A stretch of DNA of 64,000 nucleotides. Source: Clostridia bacterium. GTDB taxonomy: Bacteria; Bacillota; Clostridia; Christensenellales; Aristaeellaceae. Position 1 is the stretch's first letter; each line of letters opens with the position of its first letter. The position numbers were made by a program, and so were the translations under genes. The stretch lies in the NCBI GenBank assembly GCA_017547805.1, contig JAFYOR010000028.1, positions 102,789 to 166,788 on the forward strand, given 5' to 3'. Under the pieces are notes generated by a model. The model was given only the letters and a program-made list of their open reading frames with translations, was not told the DNA's origin and searched no databases. Shown here piece by piece: positions 1 to 8,346 of this stretch.

Positions 1-175
1 TGCCGCCAGAAAAGCTTCTGGGCCACGGCAGTGCAATCACATCCGCCCGTTCTGGCAGATTGTCAAGTTCCTCCCGCCTCCGGACATGCATGCATGAAAA
101 GCCGGCTTTCTCCGCCGCATGAAGCATCCCGTTCATCCGCAAGTCTCCGCCAAACGCAATCAGCAGCACAATCAT
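1..175 (-). CDS. dpaA: Probable dipicolinate synthase subunit A, N-terminal fragment (runs off the left edge)
   Basis: An open minus-strand frame of 58 codons runs without a stop from an ATG at 175 to the window edge. It begins MIVLLIAFGGDLRM and later reads ADVIALPWPRSF. A beta-strand followed by GGD, then a helix, then an ADVI-LP strand is what the Rossmann-like N-terminus of DpaA (SpoVFA) looks like; that enzyme makes dipicolinic acid for the spore core. A GGGAGGGG Shine-Dalgarno sequence abuts the ATG, so the GTG at 169 is an equally good start. The spore-former context (sigE, spoIIGA) fits. The assignment rests on a short fragment and could instead be another Rossmann protein. Confidence 0.5.
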   Translation of the reverse strand, partial: MIVLLIAFGGDLRMNGMLHAAEKAGFSCMHVRRREELDNLPERADVIALPWPRSFSGG

Positions 176-442
176 CCCCTCCCGGCGAATCTATGCAGCA
201 GATTCCCGGAACATGCAAAACGCGGCCGGTGGATTCCGACCGCGTGATTTGCCTCTCCTTTCCTGTCGCATGGGAAATATGTGGTATGGTTGGTTCTTTA
301 TTATACAGACGCATATAACATTCACTTTGTTTCAGTCGGCTGCAAAGTTTTCCAAAAAACACGCCCGGATACATCCGGATCATTCTATATGCCTTTTTCT
401 TCCACATGCCGCAATCGATGTTTTATTCCCAAAAAGAAAAAA
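176..442. other. Intergenic region between dpaA fragment and mscL terminator
   Basis: No credible gene is seen. On the minus strand there is a TATAAT at 300-305 without a convincing -35, and a GC-rich hairpin at 221-244 (nine-base arms with one G-U pair, followed by TTTT). These could be a promoter and an attenuator or secondary terminator ahead of the dpaA fragment. Confidence 0.4.
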
Positions 443-466
443 GCCGCAGTCCTTTGGAACTGCGGC
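430..466 (-). terminator. Rho-independent terminator of mscL
   Basis: Reading the minus strand, a GCCGCAGT/ACTGCGGC stem (443-466) is followed by TTTTTTCTTTTT. It lies 12 bases past the mscL stop. Confidence 0.85.
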
Positions 467-477
467 ATAAAGGATCC

Positions 478-924
478 TTACTTGAGTTCGCTGGTGCAGT
501 GCGGGCAGCGGGTCGCCTCGTCGTGAATCTCCGTCTTGCAGAACGGGCACAGACGCGGTTCCTTCGCCGGGGCCGGCGCCGGCTCCGGCTTCTTCATCTT
601 CGCCATGAACTTGATCACAAGGAACATGCACATCGCGATGAGCAGGAAATCAACGATATTCTGAATGAACGCGCCGTAGTTGAGCGTGCCCACGCCCGCT
701 TCGGCCGCCGCCTCGATGGAGGCGTACTTCTGGCCGTCCAGCGCATAGAACAGGCCGCCGAAATTGACGCCGCCGGTGAGAATGCCCAGAACCGGCATAA
801 AGATATCGTTGACCAGAGAGGTCGTGATCTTGCCGAACGCGCCGCCAATGACAACACCGATGGCCATGTCCACAACATTGCCGCGCATGGCAAATGCCTT
901 GAAGTCTTCAAAGAACTTTTTCAT
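478..924 (-). CDS. mscL: Large-conductance mechanosensitive channel with C-terminal zinc ribbon
   Basis: Encodes a 148-residue MscL, the membrane-tension-gated channel that vents solutes on osmotic downshock. The N-terminal amphipathic helix (MKKFFEDFKAFAMRGN), the first pore-lining transmembrane helix with the VVDMAIGVVIGGAFG signature (residues about 17-31) and the second membrane helix (about 85-107, IVDFLLIAMCMFLVIKF) are all present. After a Pro/Ala-rich linker (PEPAPAPAKEP) the protein ends in a CPFC...CPHC zinc ribbon (about 126-143) that classical MscL lacks. Start chosen by AAGGAGA seven bases upstream. It is monocistronic in appearance, with its own terminator downstream and only 56 bases from scpB upstream. 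Confidence 0.95.
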   Translation of the reverse strand: MKKFFEDFKAFAMRGNVVDMAIGVVIGGAFGKITTSLVNDIFMPVLGILTGGVNFGGLFYALDGQKYASIEAAAEAGVGTLNYGAFIQNIVDFLLIAMCMFLVIKFMAKMKKPEPAPAPAKEPRLCPFCKTEIHDEATRCPHCTSELK

Positions 925-980
925 TGTAGTCTCTCCTTCTTATGGTAATTCTATATACAACGGTTTCCCGCTGATTTCAC

Positions 981-1577
981 TCATTCGTTGCTTTCCGCCG
1001 TTTCCTCCGCCTTGGCGGCAAGACGGGAAAAATCTATCTCCGGCAGCTCAGAAAGCGAAGAAATGCAGAAATGCCGGAGAAAGGAATCTGTCGTGCCGTA
1101 GAGAATCGGCTTCCCCAGCGCATCCTTGCGGCCAACCTCTTCAATCAGTCCCTTTGCCACCAGCGACTGCACCGAGTAATCGCACTTGACGCCGCGGATC
1201 AGCTCGACCTCCGCCTTGGTCACCGGCTGTCGATAGGCAATGACCGCCAGCGTTTCCATGATCGCCTGAGAAAGCGACTGTTTCTGCACAGGCTGCAGCA
1301 GCTTTTCCACATACGGAGCGTAATCCGGGCGCGTTGCAAGCTGCACATGCGCGCCGAAACGAAGCAGCCGCAAGCCCCTGCGGTCAAAATCATACCCGCT
1401 TTCAAGCGCATCCAGTGTTTCTTCCAGCTCAGCCTCGGTGATTTCCATCGCGCGGCAAATCTCGCGTTTTTCCACAGCATTTCCGGTTACGAACAGGATC
1501 GCCTCCACAATGCCCACGCGCTCGCCAAGCTCAAGCTTCGGCTTCTCCTGCGTCGGCGTCTGCTCCATCTTCTCCAT
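981..1577 (-). CDS. scpB: Segregation and condensation protein B
   Basis: A 198-residue ScpB, the winged-helix kleisin-associated subunit of the SMC-ScpAB condensin that compacts and segregates chromosomes. Family features visible are the opening VGIVEAILFVTGNAV, the ETLAVIAYRQPVTKAEVELIRGVK segment (start of the second winged helix) and a GLIEEVGRKDALGKP-type wing near residue 140. The ATG at 1577 has GGAGGG seven bases upstream and lies 47 bases inside the end of scpA, the usual translationally coupled arrangement. Confidence 0.95.
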   Translation of the reverse strand: MEKMEQTPTQEKPKLELGERVGIVEAILFVTGNAVEKREICRAMEITEAELEETLDALESGYDFDRRGLRLLRFGAHVQLATRPDYAPYVEKLLQPVQKQSLSQAIMETLAVIAYRQPVTKAEVELIRGVKCDYSVQSLVAKGLIEEVGRKDALGKPILYGTTDSFLRHFCISSLSELPEIDFSRLAAKAEETAESNE

Positions 1578-2304
1578 CGGTATCCCTCCTGCCGGGCAGA
1601 ATCAGTATATCATCATAGGCATGCTCCTGCTGGACATGAAGCCTGCCGATCTTGATCAGTTCAAGCATCGCCATAAAATAGGTCACAATCTCATCACGCG
1701 TCACCTGCGATGAAAGCATATCGGTAAAAAGGACAGGTCCCTTTTTAAGCCGCGATGTCAGGTTGAACACGCACTGCTCGATGGTGAACTTGTCCCGTGT
1801 AATCGATCTGATCACGCGGCCCGGATCATCCTGCATCGTCTGCCGGGCAATGATGCGCTCCAGCGCACGGACAAGACCGCTTAAGGAAAGTCCCGTCAGC
1901 TCCACCGGCTGCGGCGGAAGCGGGTATTCCTCCGGCAGTTTTGAAAACACCTGCATTGCAGCCAGCTCAAATTCCTTCATCCGGCCGGCCGATTCCTTGT
2001 AGAGCTTATATTCCTCCAGCCTTCGGATGAGCGCCTGCTCCGGGGTTTCTTCCCCTTCCTCCTGCGGCTTGGGCGGCCTTGGCAAGAGCGCACGGGATTT
2101 GATTTCCAGCAGCATGGCCGCCATCGTCAGAAACTCGCTGGCGACATCCATATCCAGCTCATCCACATTTCGCATCGATTCCAGATACTGCTCAGTGATC
2201 TCGGAAACAAAAATATCCTTGATATCCACCTTGGCTTTGGAAATCAGATGCAGCAGCAGATCAAGCGGTCCTTCAAACTGCTTGAGCGAAACAACATATG
2301 CCAT
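1531..2304 (-). CDS. scpA: Segregation and condensation protein A
   Basis: A 257-residue ScpA kleisin. The N-terminal SMC-binding domain begins with the diagnostic VSLKQFEGPLDLLLHLI, followed by ISEIT-type EITEQYLE and AAMLLEIKSRALLP helices; the C-terminal winged helix (about 175-235) contacts the other SMC head. It follows the M50 protease gene with only three bases between stop and ATG and overlaps scpB, so the three genes form one operon. Confidence 0.95.
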   Translation of the reverse strand: MAYVVSLKQFEGPLDLLLHLISKAKVDIKDIFVSEITEQYLESMRNVDELDMDVASEFLTMAAMLLEIKSRALLPRPPKPQEEGEETPEQALIRRLEEYKLYKESAGRMKEFELAAMQVFSKLPEEYPLPPQPVELTGLSLSGLVRALERIIARQTMQDDPGRVIRSITRDKFTIEQCVFNLTSRLKKGPVLFTDMLSSQVTRDEIVTYFMAMLELIKIGRLHVQQEHAYDDILILPGRRDTDGEDGADADAGEAEA

Positions 2305-2307
2305 GCC

Positions 2308-3087
2308 TTACCCCCAGATGAACCGGATCGGAAGGAGGATCAGCTGCTGCAGCGGATAAACCACCGCGCTGATGATGCTGCCCAGAATGCCGCGCCAGGC
2401 CAGCACCATCACGACCAGCATACAGATGCGGAACGCCTTTTCCGAGAGATGAAAACGTCCTTTGAAAATCAGATCATTCACGACATGATAGCCATCCAGC
2501 GGCGGAATCGGCAGCAGATTGAATACCGCCAGATTCATATTGACCAGCGCCGTATACGCGCACAGGCGCACGACGGGCAGCAGCCACGGCATGGCGAGCA
2601 GCGCGCCGAACTCCTCGGCGGCCGTGCCGGAAATGATCGACCAGACCGCCACATAGTTGTAATCAAGCAGCACGGAAAGGCCGCTGTATGCAATCACATC
2701 CGGCGCCCACATCGCAAGGCTGGCAAACGCAGCCGCAGCCGTAAAAAGCACACAGAGAATCAGATTCACCACAATGCCGGCAATGGACACAAGAAAATCA
2801 CAGCGCACGCGGTTTCCCTTGAAATTCCGCGGATCCACAGGAACCGGCTTGGCATAGCCAAAGCCGGCAAAGAGCATCAGCACCGTGCCGATCGGATCCA
2901 GATGGCGCAGCGGATTGAGCGTGAGGCGGCCTCTGCGCTTAGCTGTGTTGTCTCCGCACAGATACGCTGCGTACGCATGCCCCCACTCGTGGCAGCACAG
3001 GCCGATGAGCACCGCCGCCATGCGAAAAAAAGCAGACTCAAAGAAGGCGATCGGCTCGCCAAGCGTACTGATCATCGTATCAAGCAT
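2308..3087 (-). CDS. Site-2-type intramembrane zinc metalloprotease (peptidase M50 family)
   Basis: A 259-residue polytopic membrane protease. The catalytic zinc motif HEWGHAYAA (HExxH, about residues 33-41) sits in an early transmembrane helix, and the LLPIPPLDGYHV segment (about 204-215) supplies the NPxPxxDG-like third ligand. Members of this YwhC-like group commonly sit directly upstream of scpAB. The start at 3087 is preferred over an upstream in-frame ATG (3126) because AAAGGAGGA lies at ideal spacing in front of it. The substrate is not evident from the sequence. Confidence 0.9.
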   Translation of the reverse strand: MLDTMISTLGEPIAFFESAFFRMAAVLIGLCCHEWGHAYAAYLCGDNTAKRRGRLTLNPLRHLDPIGTVLMLFAGFGYAKPVPVDPRNFKGNRVRCDFLVSIAGIVVNLILCVLFTAAAAFASLAMWAPDVIAYSGLSVLLDYNYVAVWSIISGTAAEEFGALLAMPWLLPVVRLCAYTALVNMNLAVFNLLPIPPLDGYHVVNDLIFKGRFHLSEKAFRICMLVVMVLAWRGILGSIISAVVYPLQQLILLPIRFIWG

Positions 3088-3138
3088 CGCCGTTTCTCCT
3101 CCTTTTGGCGCATACGGCGCCGCCAAAGTATTTTTAAT

Positions 3139-3168
3139 ATATTATCGCAGAAAAGATACATCTGTCAA
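3139..3168 (-). promoter_or_regulatory. Promoter for M50 protease-scpA-scpB
   Basis: Minus strand: TTGACA (3163-3168), 18-base spacer, TAATAT (3139-3144), about 50 bases before the chosen start at 3087. Confidence 0.6.
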
Positions 3169-3195
3169 GCATTCCGCTTCATGCATTCAAAGCGA

Positions 3196-3240
3196 AAAAA
3201 AACGCGGAGTACGCGCTTCGCCGCGCTCTCCGCGTTTTTC
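3196..3240 (-). terminator. Terminator after sigE
   Basis: AAACGCGGAG (3200-3209) pairs with CTCCGCGTTT (3228-3237); on the minus strand a run of eight T follows. A weaker T-run on the plus side would also allow bidirectional use. Confidence 0.85.
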
Positions 3241-3248
3241 TGTTTCCA

Positions 3249-3980
3249 TTAACCCATCTGCACCATATCCTTATGAAGCCTGACAAGAATCCTCTTTTCA
3301 AGGCGCGATATGTAGCTCTGGCTGATACCCATGATATCAGCCACTTCCTTCTGTGTCTTTTCATTTCCTCCGCCAAGACCAAAGCGCAGACGCATAATCT
3401 CCTTTTCCCGAAGCGAAAGACGGGACAGCGCGCTTGAGAGCATCTGCCGCTCAACCGTTTCCTCTATCGAGCGATACACCAGATCGCCATCCGTGCCCAG
3501 CACGTCAGAAAGGAGCAGCTCGTTTCCATCCCAGTCCGTATTGAGCGGTTCATCCAGCGACACCTCCAGCTTCTGCCGGCTTGTCCTGCGCAGGAACATC
3601 AGAATTTCGTTTTCAATGCATCGGGACGCATACGTCGCCAGCTTGATCTTTTTTTCCGGATCGAACGTGTTCACCGCCTTGATCAGACCGATCGTACCGA
3701 TTGAAATCAGATCCTCGATGCCAACACCTGTGTTTTCAAACTTTCTGGCAATGTAAACGACCAGCCGCAGATTGCGCTCGATGAGCGTGCGCCGAACGGC
3801 ATCGGGTTCCGTTTTCATCCGGCCAAAGAGCGCCTGTTCCTCCTCGCGGTCAAGCGGCTCCGGCAGCGATTCGCTTCCGCCGATATAGCATACCGATCCC
3901 TCCGGACGAATGATGGCCAGCACCGGTCCGGATGGCCGGCGAAAATAGTTTCTCCTGTTCATCTCCTGTTTTCTTTCCAT
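3249..3980 (-). CDS. sigE: RNA polymerase sporulation sigma factor SigE (pro-sigma-E)
   Basis: A 243-residue sigma-70 family protein acting in the mother cell early in sporulation. It carries a pro-sequence of about 30 residues, then [13 protein letters not shown] matching the mature SigE N-terminus, region 2 ([46 protein letters not shown]), the SigE-typical [22 protein letters not shown] linker, and region 4 ([36 protein letters not shown]). The start at 3980 has GGAGGGGG nine bases upstream; an internal ATG at 3962 lacks spacing. The neighbouring spoIIGA gene confirms sigE rather than sigG/sigK. Confidence 0.95.
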   Translation of the reverse strand: MERKQEMNRRNYFRRPSGPVLAIIRPEGSVCYIGGSESLPEPLDREEEQALFGRMKTEPDAVRRTLIERNLRLVVYIARKFENTGVGIEDLISIGTIGLIKAVNTFDPEKKIKLATYASRCIENEILMFLRRTSRQKLEVSLDEPLNTDWDGNELLLSDVLGTDGDLVYRSIEETVERQMLSSALSRLSLREKEIMRLRFGLGGGNEKTQKEVADIMGISQSYISRLEKRILVRLHKDMVQMG

Positions 3981-4011
3981 CGGTCAATTCCCCCTCCGTT
4001 GATAAATCCCC

Positions 4012-4782
4012 TTATCCCTCTTTTTCAAGCAGCGCCGTCGGCATCAGCGCAGGCATTTCCGCCTGCATTCCGGGCGAAATCGCCAGCGCCGCCCGAACAT
4101 GCAGGCGCTTCTTTCCTGCGCTGACAATCGTCTCCTGCGGAATGATCATCCGCATCATCATCCTGCCGCCGGCTGTATCCGCAAAAATCAGCCGTGTACG
4201 CCTGCGTTCAAAAGCATTCCTCAGCCGCTCGGTTTCCCCGGTCACAATCACCGGCCTGTGCGTAAGATAATCCCTCAGGCTGTTTCCGCTGTCCGCAATC
4301 GCATCAAAATGAAAGCTTTCACCTTCAATCACACATCGCACATGCACCTTTTGCGTATCCTGCGCAGCATGCGCCGCCTGCACACAGCCGACAAAAACCG
4401 CCCCGGCAAGTATCCCGCTGAGCGCATGGGCAGCAAACAGGGAGCCCAGCGCGCCGCCAAGCGCCGTTACCGTTCCGCCAAGAAATCCGGCGCATGCCAG
4501 CAGCGTCAGCATGCGGCGCAGCGCGCTGCCCATTCCCTTTGGCTCCCCCGCAGCAGCGCGCATCATGATCCATGCCAGCGGCGCCCACAGCAGCACAACC
4601 TGTCCGCGCGACAGCCGCGCAAATCCTGCTAAAAACGCTACCGCCGTCCCGAAAAAAGCTGCGATTCCGACGCGAAACGGGCGAATCCTGACACAAAGAA
4701 TGCGAAGCGCCATCATCAGCATCAGCGTATTGTGGAACATGTCCACACAGGCAACCACAAGCGCCCTGCGTATATCGGTCAT
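4012..4782 (-). CDS. spoIIGA: Sigma-E processing peptidase SpoIIGA
   Basis: A 256-residue septal membrane protein that removes the pro-sequence of SigE when signalled by SpoIIR. About five N-terminal transmembrane segments (residues 1-140) precede a soluble domain containing the aspartic-protease motif ADSGNSLRDYLT (near residue 165) and VIVTGE, typical for SpoIIGA. The start at 4782 is chosen because GATGGAGGGAAGAG lies directly upstream; an open frame continues further up but lacks a ribosome site. It lies 31 bases upstream of sigE in the classical spoIIG order. Confidence 0.9.
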   Translation of the reverse strand: MTDIRRALVVACVDMFHNTLMLMMALRILCVRIRPFRVGIAAFFGTAVAFLAGFARLSRGQVVLLWAPLAWIMMRAAAGEPKGMGSALRRMLTLLACAGFLGGTVTALGGALGSLFAAHALSGILAGAVFVGCVQAAHAAQDTQKVHVRCVIEGESFHFDAIADSGNSLRDYLTHRPVIVTGETERLRNAFERRRTRLIFADTAGGRMMMRMIIPQETIVSAGKKRLHVRAALAISPGMQAEMPALMPTALLEKEG

Positions 4783-4863
4783 CTCTTCCCTCCATCGTCC
4801 GCCCTGCGCCGTACCGCCTGAATTGCGTTCGAAAACCCTTGCGTTCGTCCTGTCCATGGCTGC

Positions 4864-4938
4864 ATTATAGCGCGCTGCAGCTTTTTTCCCTGTCGTTTCA
4901 GAGCGCAAAAAAAGAGGAAAGCTCGCCGAATTTCGACA
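4864..4938 (-). promoter_or_regulatory. Candidate Spo0A-controlled spoIIG promoter
   Basis: On the minus strand a TATAAT (4864-4869) lies about 80 bases ahead of spoIIGA. A perfect Spo0A box, TGTCGAA, occupies 4938-4932, and a degenerate one (TGTCGTT, plus strand) sits at 4891-4897. In Bacillus the spoIIG promoter is activated by Spo0A bound upstream of a SigA promoter, so the arrangement is plausible, but the -35 is not clear. Confidence 0.4.
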
Positions 4939-4950
4939 AGCTTTCCTCTT
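4904..4950 (-). terminator. Terminator of cysE-cysS operon
   Basis: A 12-bp stem (AAGAGGAAAGCT at 4912-4923 with its complement at 4939-4950) is followed on the minus strand by a T-run. Its loop contains the Spo0A box noted for spoIIG. Confidence 0.9.
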
Positions 4951-4983
4951 GTTGTTTCTATGATGTTATTGCAGCTTTTCCGA

Positions 4984-6384
4984 TCAGATGGCCTTGGAAA
5001 TCTGCTGGCCCTGCTTGGTATCCTTGAGGATATAGCCAAGCTTGGTGATTTCATCGCGCAGGCGGTCGCTCTCCGCCCAGTTCTTGTTGGCGCGGGCCTC
5101 GGCGCGGGCGGCGAGCAGCGCTTCCACCGCATCGTCCTTCGCGTCGGTCTTGCGGCGCAGGATGCCCAGCACGCTGGTCAACTCCTCCATCGCATCCAGA
5201 ACGGCCTTGGCCGCCGCCTTCGGGCTCTGTTCATTGAGCGCAGCGTTCGCCTCGCGTACCAGTTCAAAGAGCTGGCCGATGGCGTTGGCGGTATTCATGT
5301 CGTCATCCATCGCCGCATCAAAGTTCTCGCGAACAGCCCTGACCTTTTCCATCAGCGCAGTTTCCTTCTCGCCCATCTCGCCTTCCGGCGCATTCTCCAT
5401 GAGGAAGGTATAATGATCGCGCGCCGTGTACAGACGGTCAAGAGACGCCTTCGCCTGCTCGATCATCTCGCGGGAGAAGTTGATCGGGCTGCGGTAATGC
5501 GCGCTGAGCATGAACATGCGCACCGCCTCAAGGTCAAACTCCTTGGCGATATCGCGGACGGTAAAGAAGTTGCCCAGAGACTTGCTCATCTTCTGGTTAT
5601 CGACGTTGATAAAGCCATTGTGCATCCAGTAACGCACGAACGGCTTGCCGGTCGCGCCTTCGCTCTGCGCGATTTCGTTTTCATGGTGCGGGAAGACGAG
5701 ATCCTTGCCGCCGCAGTGGATATCGATCGTCTCGCCCAGATACTTCATGCTCATCGCGGAGCATTCAATGTGCCAGCCCGGACGACCCATGCCCCACGGG
5801 GATTCCCATGCCGGCTCGCCCGGCTTCTGCGCCTTCCAGAGGGCAAAGTCCATGGGATTGCGCTTGATGGAATCGACCTCAATGCGCGCGCCGCTTTCAA
5901 GGTCTTCCATGCACTGGCCGCAGAGCTTGCCATAGCCCGCAAAGCCCTGCGTATTGTAGTACACGTCGCCGTTTTCAACGGCATAGGCAAGGCCCTTCGC
6001 CTCAAGCCTTTTGATGATATCGATGATCTCCGGAATATGCTCGGTCGCCTTCGGGTTGACGCTCGCGCGCTCAATGCCCAGCGCGTCGGCGTCCTTATAG
6101 TATTCAGCGATGAAACGCTCGCCCAGCTCCTTGACGGTGATGCCTTCCTCGTTGGCACGGCGGATCATCTTGTCGTCGATATCGGTGAAGTTCTGCACGA
6201 AGGTCACGTCGTAGCCCTTGTGCTCCAGATAGCGGCGCAGCGTGTCAAAGACGATGAACGGGCGCGCGTTGCCGATGTGGAAATAATTGTATACCGTCGG
6301 GCCGCAGGCGTAGATGGACACCTTGCCCTCGTGAAGCGGAACAAATTCTTCCTTCCTTCTGGTCTGCGTGTTGTAGATCTGCAT
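4984..6384 (-). CDS. cysS: Cysteinyl-tRNA synthetase
   Basis: A 466-residue class I aminoacyl-tRNA synthetase charging tRNA-Cys. The HIGNARPF (HIGH) motif is near residue 37, the zinc-binding/cysteine-recognition residues include C28 (YACGPTVYN), C208 (HIECSAM) and HHENE, and KMSKSLGN (KMSKS) is near residue 266. The helical anticodon-binding DALR-like domain completes the protein at normal family length. It is the second gene of an operon with serine acetyltransferase, 21 bases apart, both behind a cysteine T-box leader, so both respond to uncharged tRNA-Cys. Confidence 0.97.
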   Translation of the reverse strand: MQIYNTQTRRKEEFVPLHEGKVSIYACGPTVYNYFHIGNARPFIVFDTLRRYLEHKGYDVTFVQNFTDIDDKMIRRANEEGITVKELGERFIAEYYKDADALGIERASVNPKATEHIPEIIDIIKRLEAKGLAYAVENGDVYYNTQGFAGYGKLCGQCMEDLESGARIEVDSIKRNPMDFALWKAQKPGEPAWESPWGMGRPGWHIECSAMSMKYLGETIDIHCGGKDLVFPHHENEIAQSEGATGKPFVRYWMHNGFINVDNQKMSKSLGNFFTVRDIAKEFDLEAVRMFMLSAHYRSPINFSREMIEQAKASLDRLYTARDHYTFLMENAPEGEMGEKETALMEKVRAVRENFDAAMDDDMNTANAIGQLFELVREANAALNEQSPKAAAKAVLDAMEELTSVLGILRRKTDAKDDAVEALLAARAEARANKNWAESDRLRDEITKLGYILKDTKQGQQISKAI

Positions 6385-6405
6385 AAAAGAAATCCTCCTT
6401 CTCGT

Positions 6406-7053
6406 TTATCTGTCAGATGGGTGATTGATCTGTGCTTCCAATTCAAGAATCCGTTTTTCAAGCCTGTCAATGCGTTCCTTCACAGGGTCGGGCAGGTTCA
6501 CCTGATCCAGGTCGACGCCGCCCACATATCCTTCGCGCCGGACAATTCTGCCCGGATTGCCAACAACCGTACAATTGGGCGGCACCGCCTTCAAGACCAC
6601 CGCGCTTGCGCCGATCTTGCTGCCGCAGCCCACGGTAAAAGGACCCAGCACCTTTGCGCCCGCGCCGATGGTCACGTTTGAGCCGATGGTCGGATGGCGC
6701 TTGCCGACATCCTTACCCGTTCCGCCCAGCGTTACGCCCTGATACACCGTCACATTGTCGCCGATGATTGTCGTTTCGCCGATGACCACGCCGTCGCCAT
6801 GGTCGATGAAAAAACCCTTGCCGATCTGCGCGCCGGGATGAATCTCGATGCCCGTCTTATGCCGGCTGTGCTGAGAAATCCAGCGCGCCAGCGTCGTATA
6901 TCCCTTTTGATACAGCCTGTGGGCGATTCGGTGATAAGCCATCGCCTTGATGGACGGATAACACAGCAGCACTTCCCATCGGGATTTCGCCGCCGGATCA
7001 CGCGCCATGACCGCATCAATGTCTGAACGGATATTGTCAAACACCGCGCTCAT
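6406..7053 (-). CDS. cysE: Serine O-acetyltransferase
   Basis: A 215-residue enzyme making O-acetylserine from serine and acetyl-CoA, the committed step of cysteine synthesis. A short helical N-terminal domain ([20 protein letters not shown]) is followed by left-handed hexapeptide repeats with the signature [22 protein letters not shown] and [16 protein letters not shown], and the active-site His of GKRHPTIG. The start at 7053 is set by the conserved N-terminus; an open frame continues upstream but this is the T-box leader, not protein. Co-transcribed with cysS. Confidence 0.95.
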   Translation of the reverse strand: MSAVFDNIRSDIDAVMARDPAAKSRWEVLLCYPSIKAMAYHRIAHRLYQKGYTTLARWISQHSRHKTGIEIHPGAQIGKGFFIDHGDGVVIGETTIIGDNVTVYQGVTLGGTGKDVGKRHPTIGSNVTIGAGAKVLGPFTVGCGSKIGASAVVLKAVPPNCTVVGNPGRIVRREGYVGGVDLDQVNLPDPVKERIDRLEKRILELEAQINHPSDR

Positions 7054-7080
7054 CCTTTCTCTATTCAGTTTCAGAGATGA

Positions 7081-7370
7081 AAAAAGCCCTGCCATCTCCT
7101 CTTTAGAGACGGCAGAGCCGCGGTTCCACTCCAATTGTCGGCAGAGCCGACAGCCGCATCCGAAGCAATCTGTCACTTGACAAACTGCTGCGACCGAGGC
7201 CGTAACTCTCGCTGACCACTTTATCGCCTTAACACAGCGTCTATGCCGCAGCCTACGTTTCCTTCGGTGCGGAGCTCCCGGATGCACTTCTCCCTGACGC
7301 TGACCCGAATGCGCTTTCAGCCGACGACGCATTCTCTCTTGGGGCGCGGTCAAGGATACTCTTCCGTTCT
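7081..7370 (-). ncRNA. T-box leader, cysteine-specific (UGC specifier)
   Basis: The minus-strand leader before cysE contains the T-box core GGAGTGGAACCGCGG (7132-7118), which pairs with the uncharged tRNA acceptor end, directly followed by a competing terminator hairpin ending in a T-run (about 7117-7081). Stem I starts with a GGAAGAGTA element (near 7361), carries an AGAGAG motif (near 7335), and its specifier loop reads GAAGTGCATC with UGC (Cys) at 7286-7284 followed by a purine. The specifier codon agrees with the regulated genes cysE and cysS. Confidence 0.92.
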
Positions 7371-7385
7371 TTGCCTGTACGGAAT

Positions 7386-7414
7386 ATTATATGCGGCAAA
7401 ACGAAAAGTGTCAA
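7386..7414 (-). promoter_or_regulatory. Consensus SigA promoter of the T-box cysE-cysS operon
   Basis: Minus strand: perfect TTGACA (7409-7414), 17-base spacer, perfect TATAAT (7386-7391). The -35 box overlaps the TGA stop of the upstream membrane-protein gene. Confidence 0.9.
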
Positions 7415-8196
7415 GCGGTTTTCTCTTTCCCGCCTGTGCGGATCAGCTTGAAAAGCGCTAAAGCAAGACACGCGCAGAACAGCACGTCCACCAGCCAAAG
7501 GCCAAGCGTATATCTCTGACCAAACGGGGTGATTACCAGATTCAAAAACGAAATCAGCACGCGCCCCAGAATGCTCCGGGAACGGATAAAAAGCAGCACC
7601 ATCAGCGCGTATTCAATCCCGGCTGCCAGAAGGGTCATCCACACAGCGGGATTGGCAAGCATCCCCGTCCCGGTAGGCCGGAGGAAGACGTCCAGAATGC
7701 CATACAGCAGATCCAAACAGACAAAGGCGATCACAATTTCGCGCTCGGTGTATCCCCTGCGCTGCAGATGCTGTATGCCAAAGACATCCAGGCACAATCC
7801 ATTCATAACAGAAAAGAGGAAGGCAAACAGCAGATATCCGCCGAGCGACCTGGTATTGTATTCAATGCCGACGGTGCCTCCGGCGATCATCCAGAATACG
7901 CAACGCAAAACATACGCCGCCGCAGTAATAGCAATCAACCCACCAAAGCGAAGCAGCGGCGCGACGGAAAATGGATTCTGCGCCATCATGCCCTTCTTTT
8001 TGAGAATCACATACAATGCCAGACATACAATGACCTCTCCGCCCGCCGCCGCGGCGAGGCTGTCGGGATGATCGATGCCCACCAGAATACACGGCAGAAA
8101 CAGCAGCATGGCCCCGATCAGCATGCCCAGCATCGCCAGAATGCGCACGCCTTCTATACTCAGCACATCCCTTACAATACGCTTGTCTTTCATCAT
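7411..8196 (-). CDS. Polytopic membrane protein of unknown function
   Basis: A 261-residue hydrophobic protein with about seven to eight predicted membrane spans (for example VRILAMLGMLIGAMLLFLP, GLIAITAAAYVLRCVFWMI, LLFAFLFSVMNGLCLDVFG, LVDVLFCACLALALF). I recognise no family signature; it lacks the EExxxR motif of CPBP proteases. The first of two adjacent ATGs (8196 and 8193) is reported; both have AAAAGGGGG upstream. It is transcribed alone, divergent from a small membrane protein, and its stop codon lies in the cysE promoter. Confidence 0.75.
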   Translation of the reverse strand: MMKDKRIVRDVLSIEGVRILAMLGMLIGAMLLFLPCILVGIDHPDSLAAAAGGEVIVCLALYVILKKKGMMAQNPFSVAPLLRFGGLIAITAAAYVLRCVFWMIAGGTVGIEYNTRSLGGYLLFAFLFSVMNGLCLDVFGIQHLQRRGYTEREIVIAFVCLDLLYGILDVFLRPTGTGMLANPAVWMTLLAAGIEYALMVLLFIRSRSILGRVLISFLNLVITPFGQRYTLGLWLVDVLFCACLALALFKLIRTGGKEKTA

Positions 8197-8214
8197 GCTT
8201 CCCCCTTTTCTCAA

Positions 8215-8243
8215 ATTATAGCACAGACGCATATGCGCAGCAA
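8215..8243 (-). promoter_or_regulatory. Promoter of the polytopic membrane protein gene
   Basis: Minus strand: TTGCTG, 17-base spacer ending in TGC (extended -10), TATAAT at 8215-8220, 19 bases upstream of the ATG. Confidence 0.6.
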
Positions 8244-8303
8244 TAGACCGTCAATTCATTTTCCATGCACACAAAATTTTCTCTATACGGATTGCACTTT
8301 TTA

Positions 8304-8312
8304 TGCTATAAT
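8304..8312 (+). promoter_or_regulatory. Extended -10 promoter of the 45-residue membrane protein gene
   Basis: TGCTATAAT (8304-8312) lies 34 bases before the ATG at 8347; no good -35 is seen, as is usual for extended -10 promoters. Confidence 0.5.
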
Positions 8313-8346
8313 GATCGAAGCATATTCGAAATGGAGGGAATCGCCC

